Shown one piece after another: positions 20,790 through 33,264 of a stretch of DNA of 64,000 nucleotides; the stretch's first letter is position 1, and each line of letters starts with the position of its first letter. The notes under the pieces are model-generated. The model made no database searches and had not been told where the DNA came from. It saw only the letters and a list, made by a program, of their open reading frames with translations. Both the position numbers and the translations under genes were made by a program. Source of the stretch: Spongilla lacustris (taxonomy: Eukaryota > Porifera > Demospongiae > Spongillida > Spongillidae); the NCBI GenBank assembly GCA_949361645.1, contig OX442437.1:3120296-3184295 (forward strand), given 5' to 3'.

Positions 20790-23700
20790 TGGTTGTAATT
20801 TTTTGTAATAGCACGTCTCTGAGGGTTCAAGGCATGTTGGGTGGACAAAGTGTAAGCTTCCTTGTGGACTCGGGTGCGGCGGTGTCCGTTGTGAGCTATG
20901 ACATTTTGCCTCCTAGCGCACGGTCAAGCATTAACAGGACTGCACCTCTCACCATTGGAGCTAATGGCATTCCCCTAGATGTCCTGGGAACAGTCAACGT
21001 AATGGTAGTGTTAGAGACAATTAAAGTTCATCAAGACTTTGTAGTAGCCAGGAAGCTTACTGTGGAGTGTTTGTTAGGGATGGATTTCCTGTCTCGGCAC
21101 GGTGCAATTATCGATTGTTCCAAACGTAAGCTAACGCTGGTGGTTCATGATAAGGGGAAGGCGAGACATGAAGGTCGTGAGGGTGGCACAGCGCTAGTTG
21201 TCAACTTAGCCCAGACCATCAAAATTCCTGCGAGGTCGCAATTATTGGTACGAGGAAAGATGGAAAATCTTGACAATATTAAAGGAGAAGGACTGATCGA
21301 ACCTGTAGGGGACACTCAGCGGGGGATTTTAGTTGCACATTGTGTCTGTAAAGTTGATGATAGTAACGAAGTCCCACTTCAAATAGTCAATACTGGACTC
21401 ACTGATACTATTCTTTACGAGGGAACCAGAGTAGCAACTTTCATGGAGGGTAGGGCAGTCATGGCCCTTGATAACATCGTCGAAACTCAGAACAATGAAA
21501 TATCAGATGTGGATTTGACTAGTACCGAACTTACTGAAGCAGAAAGGCTGAAGCTCAAGCAGTTAATATGGGAGTTCCGGAGTATATTTGCCTCAGAAGG
21601 AAGCGCTCCCGGGAGAACAGATGTGGTAAAGCACTCCATTAGAGTACAAGGGCCACCAGTCCGTGAGCCTCTGCATCGCATACCATACTCCCTCCAGGAA
21701 ACTGTCTCCACGGAGGTGAAGAAGATGTTACACCATGGAGTTATCCGAGAAAGCAACAGTCCATGGTCTTCGCCGGTAGTAATGGTTAAGAAGAAGGATG
21801 GCTCTTGGCGATTTGTATTGATTTCAGGAAGCTGAATGAAAAGACGGAAAGGGACGTCTATCCCTTGCCACGCATAGACGAAACGTTGGAGGCTTTGGCA
21901 GGATCCCGGTTCTTTTCCACCCTAGATCTTGCATCGGGATATTGGCAAGTTGAAGTTGAAGAAGGCGATCGAGGAAAACAGCATTCTCAACTCGAGAGGG
22001 CCATTATGAATTCAACGTTATGCCGTTCGGTTTGACTAATGCTCCTCCAACTTTTCAACGGCTAATGGAATGCGTTCTTGCGGGTATGACATATGAACAG
22101 TGTCTGATTTACCTGGATGACATTATTGTATTCAGCACTTCTTTTGAACAACATCTTCAGCGCTTGCAGACTGTGTTTCAACATTTGGCTAAGGTGGGGC
22201 TCAAACTTAAAGGAAAGAAGTGTCATTTCGTCAAAAGTGAGGTTCGGTACTTGGGGCACATCGTATCCAAGAAGGGAATAGAGGCTGATCCTGAAAAACT
22301 CCATGCCATGCAGAATTACCCCGTTCCACGTGACATCAAGGAATTGAAGCAATTTTTAGGCCTCACCAATTATTACAGACGTTTTATCCAAGGATACTCC
22401 AGTATAGCTGCACCGCTTCATAAACTGACATCAAAATCAGCAGGAGGATACTATTGGAACGATAACTGTCAGGCAGCATTCCAAACCCTTAAACAGAAAT
22501 TGATCAGCCCTCCGATACTGGCTTATCCTAATTTTAAGCATCTATTTACAGTAGCAACAGATGCCTCTGGGTCAGCACTAGGAGCTGTTTTGAGTCAGGA
22601 GGTTGAAGGGGAGGAAAGAGTCATTGCTTTTTGGAGTCGGCAGTTAAACAAGGCAGAACGGAACTATTCAACTATTGAGAGGGAGGCCTTGGCTGTGGTT
22701 GCTGCTATTAAAGAATTCTTTCCATACCTATATGGTAGAGCATTCACTTTATTTACAGACCACAATCCCTTAACATCATTGAGGGGGTTGAAGGACACTG
22801 GAGGAAGGCTTACACGCTGGCTCCTATACCTTCAGCAGTTTGACATTACAATTAAATATAGGGCAGGGAGAAACAATGGCAATGCAGATGGCATGTCAAG
22901 ACGCAAGTGTGATTTTGAGGAATCACCAAGTTCTGTCCAGCAAGCTGTGGTCGAAGATACCAATGCATTGGTAGGGGGAATTACATACCTAGGGGACCCA
23001 GATTTACTGAAACAAAAACAAAGGGATGACTCATTCACAAAGAGTATTCTGAAAGCAATCACAGAAGGGACGAGGTTACCTCCAGAAATTGAACGATGGA
23101 GCAAGTACTTTGTCATTGACGGTATCCTATGCCGTCACAGTAGTAATGGTGGAACCCCTAGAACTCAAATTGTTGTACCACAGGAACTGAGATCATACAT
23201 TTTTGATGAACTGCATAGCATGTCAGGTCATTTAGGTGCCTACAAAACATTCCAAAAGATCAAAGAACGATTTTTCTGGCCAGGATACGAGCAAGAAATT
23301 CATGATGCAGTACAAAGATGTGACATTTGCCAGCGCCGCAACCATCCAATACCTGCTTCTCAAGCACCTTTAGGAACAATCAGTAGCACCTATCCTTTTC
23401 AGAAGATTTCCTGGGACATTATGGGTCCTCTTCCAGTCACCACGCATGGATTCAAGTATATATTGGTTATCACTGATTTGTTCTCCAAATGGGTGGAAGC
23501 ATTTCCTTTAGTGGCAACTGATAGTAATACATTGGCCAAGATTCTGGTGGTGCCGGTATGGAATGCCCGAAATTGTTCATAGCGACCAAGGTTCCAACTT
23601 TGTTAGTGAAGTCATCCGATCCTTATGTGCTATGATGGGAGTCCAGCATACACAAACCACAGCATACCACCCACAAGGGAATGGCCAAGTAGAACGTTTT

Positions 23701-24148
23701 AATAGGACACTAGAAGGTCTCTGATCATCAGAGAGACTGGGACATGCATCTGCAGAAAGTCCTTTTTGCCTATAGAACAGCAATTCATGATTCTACTGGA
23801 TATTTGCCTTTTCTAGTTACATTTGGACGCTCACCAAACTTACCTGTTGATGTAGTCCTAGGAAGACCGTCATCAGCTACTGGGGATGTTCCTCAGTTTG
23901 TACAGAAAACCCAAGCGTTGTTGCATTCAGCTTTCTCACAGGTCCGCCAACATCTTCAGCAAGCACATAAGAGACAAAAGCAAGTGGCTGATGCTAGCAA
24001 TGTAGGGGAAGCCCTTCAGGTTGGGGTCAGAGTATGGCTTTATGTCCCAAAAGTTAAGCAAGGGCAGAGTAAGACAGTCATTAATAAAACTAGTCCAGTG
24101 AATTACAGAATTCAACTTATTAAGATAAGATCTGAAACAATCTATTGA
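20790..24148 (+). pseudogene. Ty3/Gypsy Pol: protease, RT, RNase H, integrase (Gypsy-C), frameshifted
   Basis: Order: aspartic protease with LVDSGAAVSVVS near 20860; reverse transcriptase with [24 protein letters not shown] and the catalytic YLDD near 22110; RNase H with TDASGSALGAVLSQ; integrase with H2C2 finger (HLGAYKTF... CDICQRR), WDIMGPLP, HSDQGSNF and HPQGNGQVERFNR. Single-base losses break the frame near 21815 and 21978; further shifts occur near 23550 and 23722, and a short deletion follows KVKQGQSKT near 24070. No ATG, Gag or LTR is visible, so it is truncated at both ends. The catalytic residues seen are intact. Confidence 0.88.
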
Positions 24149-24755
24149 CCTCTTTGATGCACTCTTTACAAACCTTGATTGACATGGGATCAAATTCTAT
24201 TAAATGCAGGCCTGTCAATGTCCTAACTCTTGATAGTGCCACATATATATGCCATGCCTGTTGCAAAAACTTCATGTGCAAGTGAAATTCCCTGTGATTT
24301 ATGTATTGTTGCTGCATATGCTAGTATCAGGGGGAACTGCTTCCTACATACAAAGTAATGTCACACCACCTGAAATTTGCTTTTTTCACTCGCAATTTTG
24401 AACCGTGTATTTGGAGTGGGGTCAAATGTAACCTCAATGGAGTCTTTGTATATAGATGTAACAATACCCAGAGCTCCATTGACTAACCCACTGCTTGTAT
24501 CTATGTTTTGGTGTAACATGACTCTTGCACCTACTGCTAACACCAATTCGGCCTCTAACCTGGCAGTCATGTTACAATCATTGTTCATTTTACCCAGTTC
24601 TACAGAGGCCTTCTTTGTCCACTTAATCCCGCCTGTTTCATCATATTCATCTATGGAATTGATTTTTACCATGAGTGACCCAGCCTTTGTTAGCATGGAA
24701 TTATTGAAGTCATCACATGCCTTTCTTGTTGGAAGAAGACACACAGGGGACTGAC
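24120..24755 (-). pseudogene. PIF1-like helicase, C-terminal fragment
   Basis: From 24744 downward: LPTRKACDDFNNSML, then LAVGARVMLHQNIDTSSGLV, then in another frame LILAYAATIHKSQGISL and finally YVALSRVRTLTGLHLIEFDP at about 24260. These are the late helicase motifs of the PIF1/RRM3 family (SF1B DNA helicases). The Walker A and B half is missing. Such fragments are common as the helicase part of Helitron transposons, but a relic of a cellular PIF1 duplicate is also possible. It abuts Gypsy-C at 24120-24148. Confidence 0.72.
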
Positions 24756-24849
24756 CACAGGTCTGTCATATTCATGTTCAACCTCTACACTCTCACCCCA
24801 ACATGGGCATATCATCCAGACTCGTGTTCAACCCGTTGTCTGACCACTT

Positions 24850-25860
24850 ACAGTCTGCCAATAGAACAATGCTAATTTTGAGAAAAGGAGCAAGGTATTG
24901 AGCTGAATGTACAGCAACATTTTTGCCTACTTTGTAATCAGCTGGTTTCGTACCTAAGTGTGGACAAGATTATTCCCTGACCAAGCTCTCTCACATGCTG
25001 TTGTCTGACTCAGGGCCACACAGGCCAACTGTTGAAGTTCTGGGGCCATCACACTGAAGCATCTAAAGAAACTGGAAGCTGTGATGTTACTTTACTTTTC
25101 ACCTGTTTGCTTTGCATTGCTTTACCTGCCTTGGTTGCCCAGAAAACTTGACGATTCCAAAAGTTGCTGCATTGTGTTCTGGATTTTTGTCTGTTCACCC
25201 TTGTGAACTGCAAGGTCCAAATCTTCTCATTGGAACCTTCGACCTCCAGATCCGATATGGAGAGGGAAGGCTGTATGTGAATACACATTGTACATGTTCA
25301 TGGTATCGAGTGGACGAACTCCTCCCATCGAAAGTTAGCTAGGTCAAGTAGCTCATGACGTTGCTCTGACTCCAACCTAGGGAACTTCTCTGAGTCATTT
25401 GCAAAGTTTGTGGCCAATCTAGCCATGTAGTTAAGTATTAGACTTTGCCTGATGACTTCAGGGATCCATCAACAAGCTGGAGCAGTTTAACTATACCTTC
25501 TGTCATCTCATGTATGTGTTGGATAGAATTCCACCATACCAGATCACCAAGAACCATCTGCGAGGCCTTCTCTCGCTTATCTCTGTTATTCTTACTGAGT
25601 GTGTGGAAGTTCAATCCAAAAGTTGGCCTTCTGCTCCACCAATCGTTGCACCATCAGAAACCAGGTGTTCAGCACCTTCCTCACAACGCTTGCAATAAAA
25701 ACAGAAGACAGCATTCCTTGTAGTGCACATAGTTTGCCAAGGAAAGTTTTTGTATCAGTTGTTATAAAAGAAACAGTATTCATTCTTATTGCCTACCTGG
25801 CACCTTGTAGCTTTTTAAATGCTTCTTTGCTTGTGGGCTGAAATGGGTGCTCCTTCAGAA
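24850..25860 (-). pseudogene. hAT-like transposase remnant
   Basis: Minus-strand frames show VWWNSIQHIHEMTEGIVKLL followed by QLVDGS near 25440-25540, matching the middle of DUF659-type hAT transposases (TEPIVKVLRLVDG is the family form as I recall it). Further on, LQQLACVALSQTTACERAWS near 24970-25045, followed by HTKVRN-type residues, matches the hAT C-terminal dimerisation region. Stops and frame changes separate the blocks. The N-terminal BED finger and catalytic triad were not located. Confidence 0.5.
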
Positions 25861-25864
25861 GGCA

Positions 25865-26155
25865 GCATTCAGCAGTACAAACTTATAGCATCATCAACCG
25901 ACATCAAAATCACAGGGGGAAAAACGCGTTGAACTCATTAAGATTTTATAGATGATTTAAAGAATAATTGTACGATTGAACATGATTTAGAACCGCACAA
26001 ATTGAAATTGTGATTCTCAAATTCATGCATTAATTGATTCTATTAGTGATTCTTTACAAATCCTACTAGTGATTTCCAATAAAATATAAATAATAATAAT
26101 AACAGTAAAAGAGGAAACATAAACAACAAAACGACAGAACAAAAGAATGAAATAC
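25865..26155. other. No gene recognised
   Basis: AT-rich spacer between the hAT remnant and the endonuclease fragment. Confidence 0.5.
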
Positions 26156-26159
26156 AAGT

Positions 26160-26895
26160 TTAATCCAATTTTGGCAATTCTGCCGGTAGCCCAGCACCAT
26201 CCATTCCAACACCACTTCTCCACTTGGTGCAAGAACCACGCAAGCAAAGATTTGTTGCTCGAAGTATTGCAAAACTCAGCTTTGCACGCAGCCATCCTGT
26301 AGTTTGCCCCAGTGGTTTCTCCCATTTAATGCTAATGCTTTGGGCTAACCTTTTTAGTAAGAAATTCGCCTCTCTACCACTGCATTCCATCGGTGGATAC
26401 AACAAAAGGGGTAAAAGATGCTCGACGTGCTTCAGCTGCACTGTTGTACTTCTGTTTCTTCTCTTCTGCTGAGGAAAGTACTGCAACTTATGTGCGATGG
26501 TGCATCGGTGTCTACTACTCGCACATCTAGCAAGGCTACTGCCTGAGGTTCCCAAAGACCTCTAATACTGATGTCCGCAATCAAGGCAGGGGTACCATCT
26601 CTGATGTTAGCCTCCTTCACAACTGGCTCCTTTATCACATTCCTGAATGCTATTGAGGCCAGATCTCCAAGTGCATCTCTGATTTCATTAGTGATTTACA
26701 TGTGTATGGGATTCTATGATCCATTTAACAATCATTTGGACATATTCCATTGCAAGTTCAGCTGCCTCAATACCAGACAAACAGTGATAGTTAAAGATGA
26801 AAAACTCCTTTACCAGAATAATTGCATCCCCTACATGAGGGGGGCAGCCATATGCCAAGCCAGCAGTTCCACATGGTAGCTGCTTAGCCAATGTT
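26160..26895 (-). pseudogene. Endonuclease-like C-terminus of a non-LTR retroelement, family 2
   Basis: Continuous similarity crosses three frames: NEIRDALGDLAS near 26680, EANIRDGTPALIADISIRGL at about 26560-26620, LLDVRVVDTDAPSH, then EANFLLKRLA, IKWEKPLGQTTGWLRAKLSF and ATNLCLRGS-KWRSG near 26220. I recall this arrangement from proteins following reverse transcriptases in many invertebrate retroelements; the D-I...D-V-R spacing is compatible with a PD-(D/E)xK nuclease. No reverse transcriptase is attached. Confidence 0.6.
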
Positions 26896-26899
26896 TCAG

Positions 26900-27430
26900 G
26901 GAATAACTTAACCAGTATTGCATCGCATTTTGCGATCAGTTTTTATGAGGTGCGAAACAACTTAAAAACATTATCGCAGAAGACTGTGATGCAATTTACC
27001 CACATTTGCAGGCAGGTGCTCAGTGTAAGTGCTACGCAAAGATTAGAGGTACATGCCAATCAAAAAGGCGTCTGTACAAAGCACTGCTCACGCAACAAGT
27101 CATCGAGATTGTGCACACTCATGTGACGTCGATCGTGACATTTAATATCAGCAAATCTGACGATTAACGATTGCGTACGCTTTACGAATCAATGATACGG
27201 GTGCACAGCATAGGCAGCCATTTGCCTGTAAGTGATCCGAATGCACGGGCGTGTGCGTGGGATAGCTCTGCTGTAAATTCATGTATCATATCACACATCT
27301 CGGTGGGAACAAAATGAAATTGAACCAAGTTGCTAATCAACTTCGATTTTGCGTAGCAAAATTGCTTTGCAATTTTTAAAAAGTTTTAATTATTCCCTGT
27401 GTTTGCAATTCATTATCACCAACAGTCTGA
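26900..27430. other. No gene recognised
   Basis: No coding or repeat signal identified. Confidence 0.45.
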
Positions 27431-27435
27431 ACTAA

Positions 27436-27842
27436 TTATGACAGTACACTGCTCTTGTACCCTGTCTTGAGAGTGGCTATTATCCCCTGATCCATAGGCT
27501 GATACACGGTTACATTAGGTGGGAATACAAACATAGTTACTTGACCATTAAATGAGTTCTTGACATTTCTATCATGTCCTGAAAAGCCATCATCCCACCA
27601 CTTGACAAAAAATTTCATATCATTCCAAGCATTTTTCTGATGAAAGTATAGGATACAGAGCTGCTTGTGTTGAAAGCAGTGAGGCTTTTTTGTCGATCCT
27701 ATTACAACAGGTACTATTTTCTGATTACCTGTTGCATTCACACACAAAATAAGAGTAAGCCTCTTTTGGATGACAGTTTTACAGCCTCGACCTGCCTTAC
27801 GAGGATCACCATCATGTTTAATGGACTCTCCTGTATACGCGA
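27436..27842 (-). pseudogene. Tigger/pogo-type DDE transposase fragment
   Basis: Beginning in KRLTLILCVNATGNQKIVPV and VIGSTKKPHCF, continuing to FPPNVTVYQPMDQGIIATLK near the end. These are the conserved DDE_1 (CENP-B/Tigger/jerky) blocks around the second and third catalytic positions. The expected catalytic Asp-containing strand in the middle is rearranged. It is cut at 27842 by the DIRS-like element and lacks its DNA-binding half. Confidence 0.7.
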
Positions 27843-28890
27843 TACGGCGGCGCTAACCACACTACCCCCGCACGCCCCATGACATGTCCCAAGCAATGGT
27901 TTGGGCCCATCCCCCAGGCTCGCGTGCCGATCGACCTCGATAGGTCGCCCCCTTTCCCTACAACCGATGTGGGAATGCTTGGGGGAGCCAGGAGGAACCT
28001 ACTGGAATGCCCAGAGGGGTGGCCCTCAGCCACACCCTCCCCGAAGCCATTACGTACCCTTCTTGGACCAAAGACCACAAATTCTAAACATCCGCAACTT
28101 GGTGCATAACTGATGCAAATAACACTCCCCTATTGACCCACTCTGTCAAGCACAGGCGTCCTGCCACGCCTTGCAGCACATCATACACTGTGTAGGCTGA
28201 GCTGTGCCAGTGGCCCAGCGTCGTTATCAATGAATCCTGAATGCCACAAACTGCCGCTGTTGTTGCCGCTCCAATTCTGAAACTGTGGCCAGAGTACAAC
28301 CTTGCATCCAATCCCGCCTCTGCCAACGCTGAACGAACCGCGGCCAAAAACCGGGCGCGGGTTAGAAATCTCCCGTCATGAAACTGAAATAACGGGCCGA
28401 CCGCATTTCCCCGCCGGGCCATGTAGTCCAACATGGCCGCCACTGGACACAAATCGGGACTACTTTTCCCAATTACCAGGGAAACCTCTTTGCGGAACTG
28501 GTCTGTCTTTAACGCATTAAGAAAAACTTGAATGCTCAATGGGCTACACGAGAATCAATCGAGACGTCCTCAAAACAGAGATGCACCGTAGGGTCAAAGC
28601 CAGCGTCCGACAGGACGACCACCTCCCCAAACCGTAGGAACCCAAAAAAACAAAGGCAAGCTGCTGCCCACAGCATCGACGCTGTGAACCAATCGGGCTC
28701 CAATAACCAGACGCCCTTCAGACCCCTCAGAATGGCAAGAGTTACGGGTAGGCGAGGCCGCCCCCCGCCTTGTGCTGCCCTCCTGCGAAAACCCTTCACG
28801 ATGTACTCCAGCCTAGGCCTATCTGGGCATGCCTGACGGCGGCCAGGTATGATTTCACTGTCCAGGCAGCTAAGCTGTCCATATATACGC
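27843..28890 (-). pseudogene. DIRS-like element: tyrosine recombinase part
   Basis: Two overlapping frames, 28937-28536 and 28539-28084, encode a tyrosine recombinase with a one-base shift near 28540. Visible: ASMLWAAACLCFFGFLRFGE with the first catalytic Arg, GHSFRIGAATTAA (His-x-x-Arg box), LGHWHSSAY (His/Trp), and a Tyr in TVYDV. This domain integrates DIRS-order retrotransposons, which have no DDE integrase. Its upstream part continues at 39374 after a Gypsy insertion. About 240 bp at the left end (27843-28083) are probably the element's non-coding terminus. Confidence 0.78.
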
Positions 28891-29005
28891 TGTAGCGACC
28901 CTGCCAATACTATATGAACAACGTTGACAACTAGCAATGATGCTCACACTTACAATTCCTAATTCAAGCTCACCCCCCCATACCGTATGTCTCTATATAT
29001 ACATA
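28891..29005 (-). repeat. 3' LTR of Gypsy-D, left piece
   Basis: Starts TGTAGCGACC on the plus strand and matches 39238-39352 with two visible substitutions. It is interrupted by foldback element 2; the remaining 16 bp are at 35025-35040, giving 131 bp in total, the same length as the other LTR. Confidence 0.88.
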
Positions 29006-30950
29006 TGGAACGTTCTATGAGATTTTGATGCTTGTGATTTTATATATATATAGCATCTAATTCAAAGCGTAATATCTTCCAAACAGTTTGCACTATTGAC
29101 TTCCTATTTTCAGCACTTTATACGTAACCATTTCCCTATGCTAAAATACATTTTGGGGTCTTGCACTTACTCCGTGCCAGGATTGCAACGTCCGATACCC
29201 CACCTGGATCAAACCCGCCATAACTTTCGGTAGGAGTAATCAAATCTCTTCAAACTCGGTTTGTAGGTAGGGAGGTCCTATGCCTATTGATTTGTTCTGT
29301 TCGTTAATTTTCAGGCCATCCGTTACGGAGAAACAGCTGTGCAAAGTAAGTACACGTTTCCCGCTCGAATCGCGCCTTTATATGTACACGGAACAGTTTC
29401 CATTCTCCGGAGTGCATGAATATTCAACAATTCCTATAGGGCGTGATAACCACACCTATAAGGTCACCAAACAAACGGGCGGCTGAATTGTAGTGCTTGT
29501 TACGGTTGTTTTTCGGTGTAGATAAACGATATGGTGACGTATAACACGAGTGAAGGCGAGCTCGTCGAGTTTCACTGAATCAGTCGGCGGATGAGTTCGA
29601 ACTGTACGAATACGACGATCGATATTCAAGATACATTGGACGAGGATGGAGAGATTGAGATAGGTAGCGATGGCGGTCGTACCACTGACGATGGTGGTTG
29701 TGTTAGTGATAGGGAGTGAGCAGCCCCTAAATTACCAAAAGAGCCACCAGCCCCACCCCCACATAGCCAGGGGCTAATGGAGCTAGGCCCTTCACAACAG
29801 GTTCGCTCAGCAGCCCTGGGGCCTAAAAGGCCATCCCGACACAGCAGAAGCACAAGCCCCCTCACTGCAAGTGCACACTATATACCTTTGGAACCATTAA
29901 GCCCCAAGCTGCAATTTAAATTAATAGCCTCACATTCCAAATAGTGGAGCCATCAAGTGGAATTAACAGGCCCCATAATTCCAGCAAGGGAGCCACCAGC
30001 TAACCTGGCCAATGGAGCTAGCGTCCACAATGCCATTGGAGACACCAGCCCTCTCGCAGATAGATCATCAGACCCCCACACTGCCAGCAGGGATGTGGCC
30101 CCCACAATAATGCCAGTGGAGATGCCAGCCCTCAGGCTGCAAATGGAATCGGCTAGCATCCCCAACAATTTCAGGGGAGCCATGAACTACATGTACCAAC
30201 AACACGTGATGACCTCACTACCAGATGAACCATTAGCCCTCACTCCGCAAGTGGTCATAACAGGCCCCACACACTGGGACCAACCCCCCCCCCCCCTTCC
30301 CCCCCCCACACTACCTTTCCTTCAATGCAAGTTGAGTCAGCTGGGATTTCCCACACAGTAGAACCACCAGCCCCCTTACCGCAAGCTCATGAACAATACC
30401 AGTGGAACCTGTAAAGTCTACACTGCAACTGAACTTAATAAATAAAGCCTCACACTGCAGTCAGCAGCCCATGGAACCATTCTTACAGAACACCCTCAGC
30501 TACCCAGGGCCAATGGGGTAGCCTCCACAAAGTCAGTGAAGACGCCACCCCAAGTTGAGTCAGCAGCCCCCACACAAACAAGGGCCAATAGGGCCATCCC
30601 CACACAGTACAACCACCAGGCCCTCTCTGCTCACTTCAAATAGAGCCACTAGACCCTCTACCAGTACACACTGCAAGTTCAGACAGCAGGCCACACCAGT
30701 GGAGCCCTCTCACAGATGGAGCCCTGCAAGGAAGTACCAGCTGCCACACAACCAGTGGTCAATCGAGCCCCCAGAATAATGCCAGTGGAGAAACCAGCCT
30801 CGCACCGCAAATAAATTCAGCAACCCCAAAAATTTCAAGGGCGCCATGAACTACATGTAAATGTACTTGCATGTACCAAAGAAACCACACATGCCCTCTT
30901 CAAACACTATAACAGAACAAGTGGAACTTTAAGCCCTCACGTAGCAGTCC
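29006..30950 (+). repeat. Left arm of foldback element 2
   Basis: Reverse complement of the right arm from the terminus to about 30950 (last clear match: GTGGAACTTTAAGCCCTCA). Includes C-rich tract 30285-30308. Confidence 0.8.
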
Positions 30951-33264
30951 CCACAGCCCTCCACCCCCCCCCCCCACCCCCCACCCCTACTACCTGTCCT
31001 ACAATGAAAGAGGGGCCCATAAGCCAATGGGACTGTACAACCACCAACCCTCTTCATTGGTTAGGGGACATGTACCAAGAACACATGCTGTCACTACCAG
31101 TTGAACCTCAATGCAAGTGGACTTAACAGGCCCACCACACACTGGTGCCAGCCCTCGCCCCTCCTCCCCCCCCCCCCCCTCAGCCCCCCTCTGCTCACTA
31201 CCTGTCCTTCACTGCAAGTTGCGTCAGCAGTCCATGGGCCAATGGAGGCCATAGAACTACCACTCCGCCTCACTGCAATCACACACTACCTTCAAGAACC
31301 ATGCAACCATTAACCCCCATACTGCAAGTGAACTCAATACTGCAAAACCTGACCCCCACACTGCCAGCAAGGGAGCACCAGCTGCCACACAACCAGAGGA
31401 TCAATGTGGCCCCCACTTAATGCCAGTGGAGAAGGCAGCCCTCACACTGGAAATGGAGTCAGTAGCCCCATGCAACAATTTCAGGGGACATGTGCATGTA
31501 CGCACATGTACATGTACCAATGGAATAACACATGCCCCACCAATGGAACCATGCAGTGGAACTTTTAGCCCTCACAGCAAGTGGACTTATTACTTAGCAG
31601 CCCCCACAACCTGTCCTTCACTGAAAGAGGGGGCTAATGGGACCATCCCCATACAGTACAACTACCAGCCTTCCTCATTGCAAGCCAATGGAACCTCTGC
31701 ACAAGCATTGGAGCTACTAGCCTTCTCACAAATAGAGTTATCATACCCCCACACTGCTAGCAGAAATGTGGCCCCCACAATAATGCCAGTGGAGATGCCA
31801 GCCATCACACAGCAAATGGAGTCGGCATCTCCAACAATTTTAGGGGAGCCACTAACTACATGTATCGATAGCACATGCCCTCACTACCAGATGAGCCATT
31901 AACCCTCACTCCGCAAGTGGACCTAGCAGGTCCCACTATTGCTGCATATAAGTTGAGTCAGCAGTTGAGGGGCCACCACCAGCACCCTCACCTCAAGCTC
32001 GTGAACAATACCAGTGGAACCTGTAAAGTGTTCCCTACAACTGAACTTAATAGCCTCACATGTCCATGCAGTCAGCAGCCCATGCACAACTTATGGAACC
32101 ATTCCAGGGCCGCCTCTCCACAAAGCCAGTGCCCAAGTTGCATCAGCAGCCTCCACACAAACAGGGGCCTGTAGGGCCAGCTCCGCACAGTACAACCACC
32201 AGCCCCTCTCTGCTCACTTCAAATGGAGCCACTAGACCACTGCAAGTCCAGTCAGCCATCAGCTGCCACATAACCAGGAGTCACCCCACAATAATGCCAG
32301 TGGAGACCCCAGCCCCCTGAACTACATGTACCAATGGACCCACACATTCCCTGCTCCTAACACAACACATGGAACCAGTGGAACCATTAACCCTCACTGC
32401 AATTGGACTTATATTAGCACTGGGGCCAGCTCCTGTCCTTTACAATCAACGGTCCAGAGCCCCCCCCCAAACTGCATATGGACTTGGCACCCCGACACTT
32501 TTAGGCGAGCCATCATCTACCAGTGGAGCTACTAGCCCCCAAACTATGTGTAAATCACCAGTCCCCATTGGAGCCACTAACAAATAGAAACACAACTACT
32601 GAAGTTGCCTTTCATTTGCAGTGTACCTGTTTTCTGTGCACACAATTGTATAACTGTTTATCTGAAGCCTTGTTATTGGTGGGTGAATATCATTACCTGC
32701 CCTACAGTACTGATTTTGGGTGGTCTGCACCCATGGTAGTTGGTTTATATAGGCAAGCAAGGCATACAAGAAGGTTTGAATTGTACATTTCTTTTCTAAA
32801 ATGTACATGTACCCTCTTGCTGGAAACTAGTGCTTTATGTACATGTAGTAATAAGTACCATTTTAAATGTCATAAAAAGTAACAAGTGGAATATACAACT
32901 GCATGTAAATTGCACACGTAGACACAGTCCATAAAGGCAACAATATTATGCATCACACCTTGCTTTCTTCCCAAGTGAAGTAAGCAGACCCCACACTATC
33001 AGCAAAGTCACAAGCCTCCTCACTACCAGTGTAACCCACACATGAAGGGGAACCATTTGTAGAGTATGGGCATTATTATGGGGGCCCCATTGACTGCTGG
33101 CAGTGAACGGTCTGATAGCACCAGATGTGGAAGGGCTGGTGGCTCCACTGGTTGTGCAGTGCTTTTGACTGGACTTGCAGTGTGAAGTTATTAAGTTCAA
33201 TTGCGGCTTGGGAGTTAATGGTTCCATTGGCTTGCAATGAGGAAGGCTGGTAGTTAGCTCTGAG
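30951..33264. repeat. Centre of foldback element 2: internal direct repeats
   Basis: A block containing ATGCCAGTGGAGA recurs at 30112, 30780, 31421, 31785 and 32297. The arm segment 30235-30800 reappears at about 31900-32320, roughly 1.66 kb later. Several C-rich tracts occur (30966-30990, 31168-31186). Open frames are stop-poor only because of the repeat composition. The stretch 32590-32940 is unique and shows no gene. Confidence 0.65.

Noticed and set aside
28891..29005. Initially read as part of the DIRS-like element's terminal repeat
   Set aside because: Its copy at 39238-39368 brackets Gypsy-D, has TG...CA ends, and is flanked by a 5-bp duplication and a polypurine tract, so it is a Gypsy LTR.
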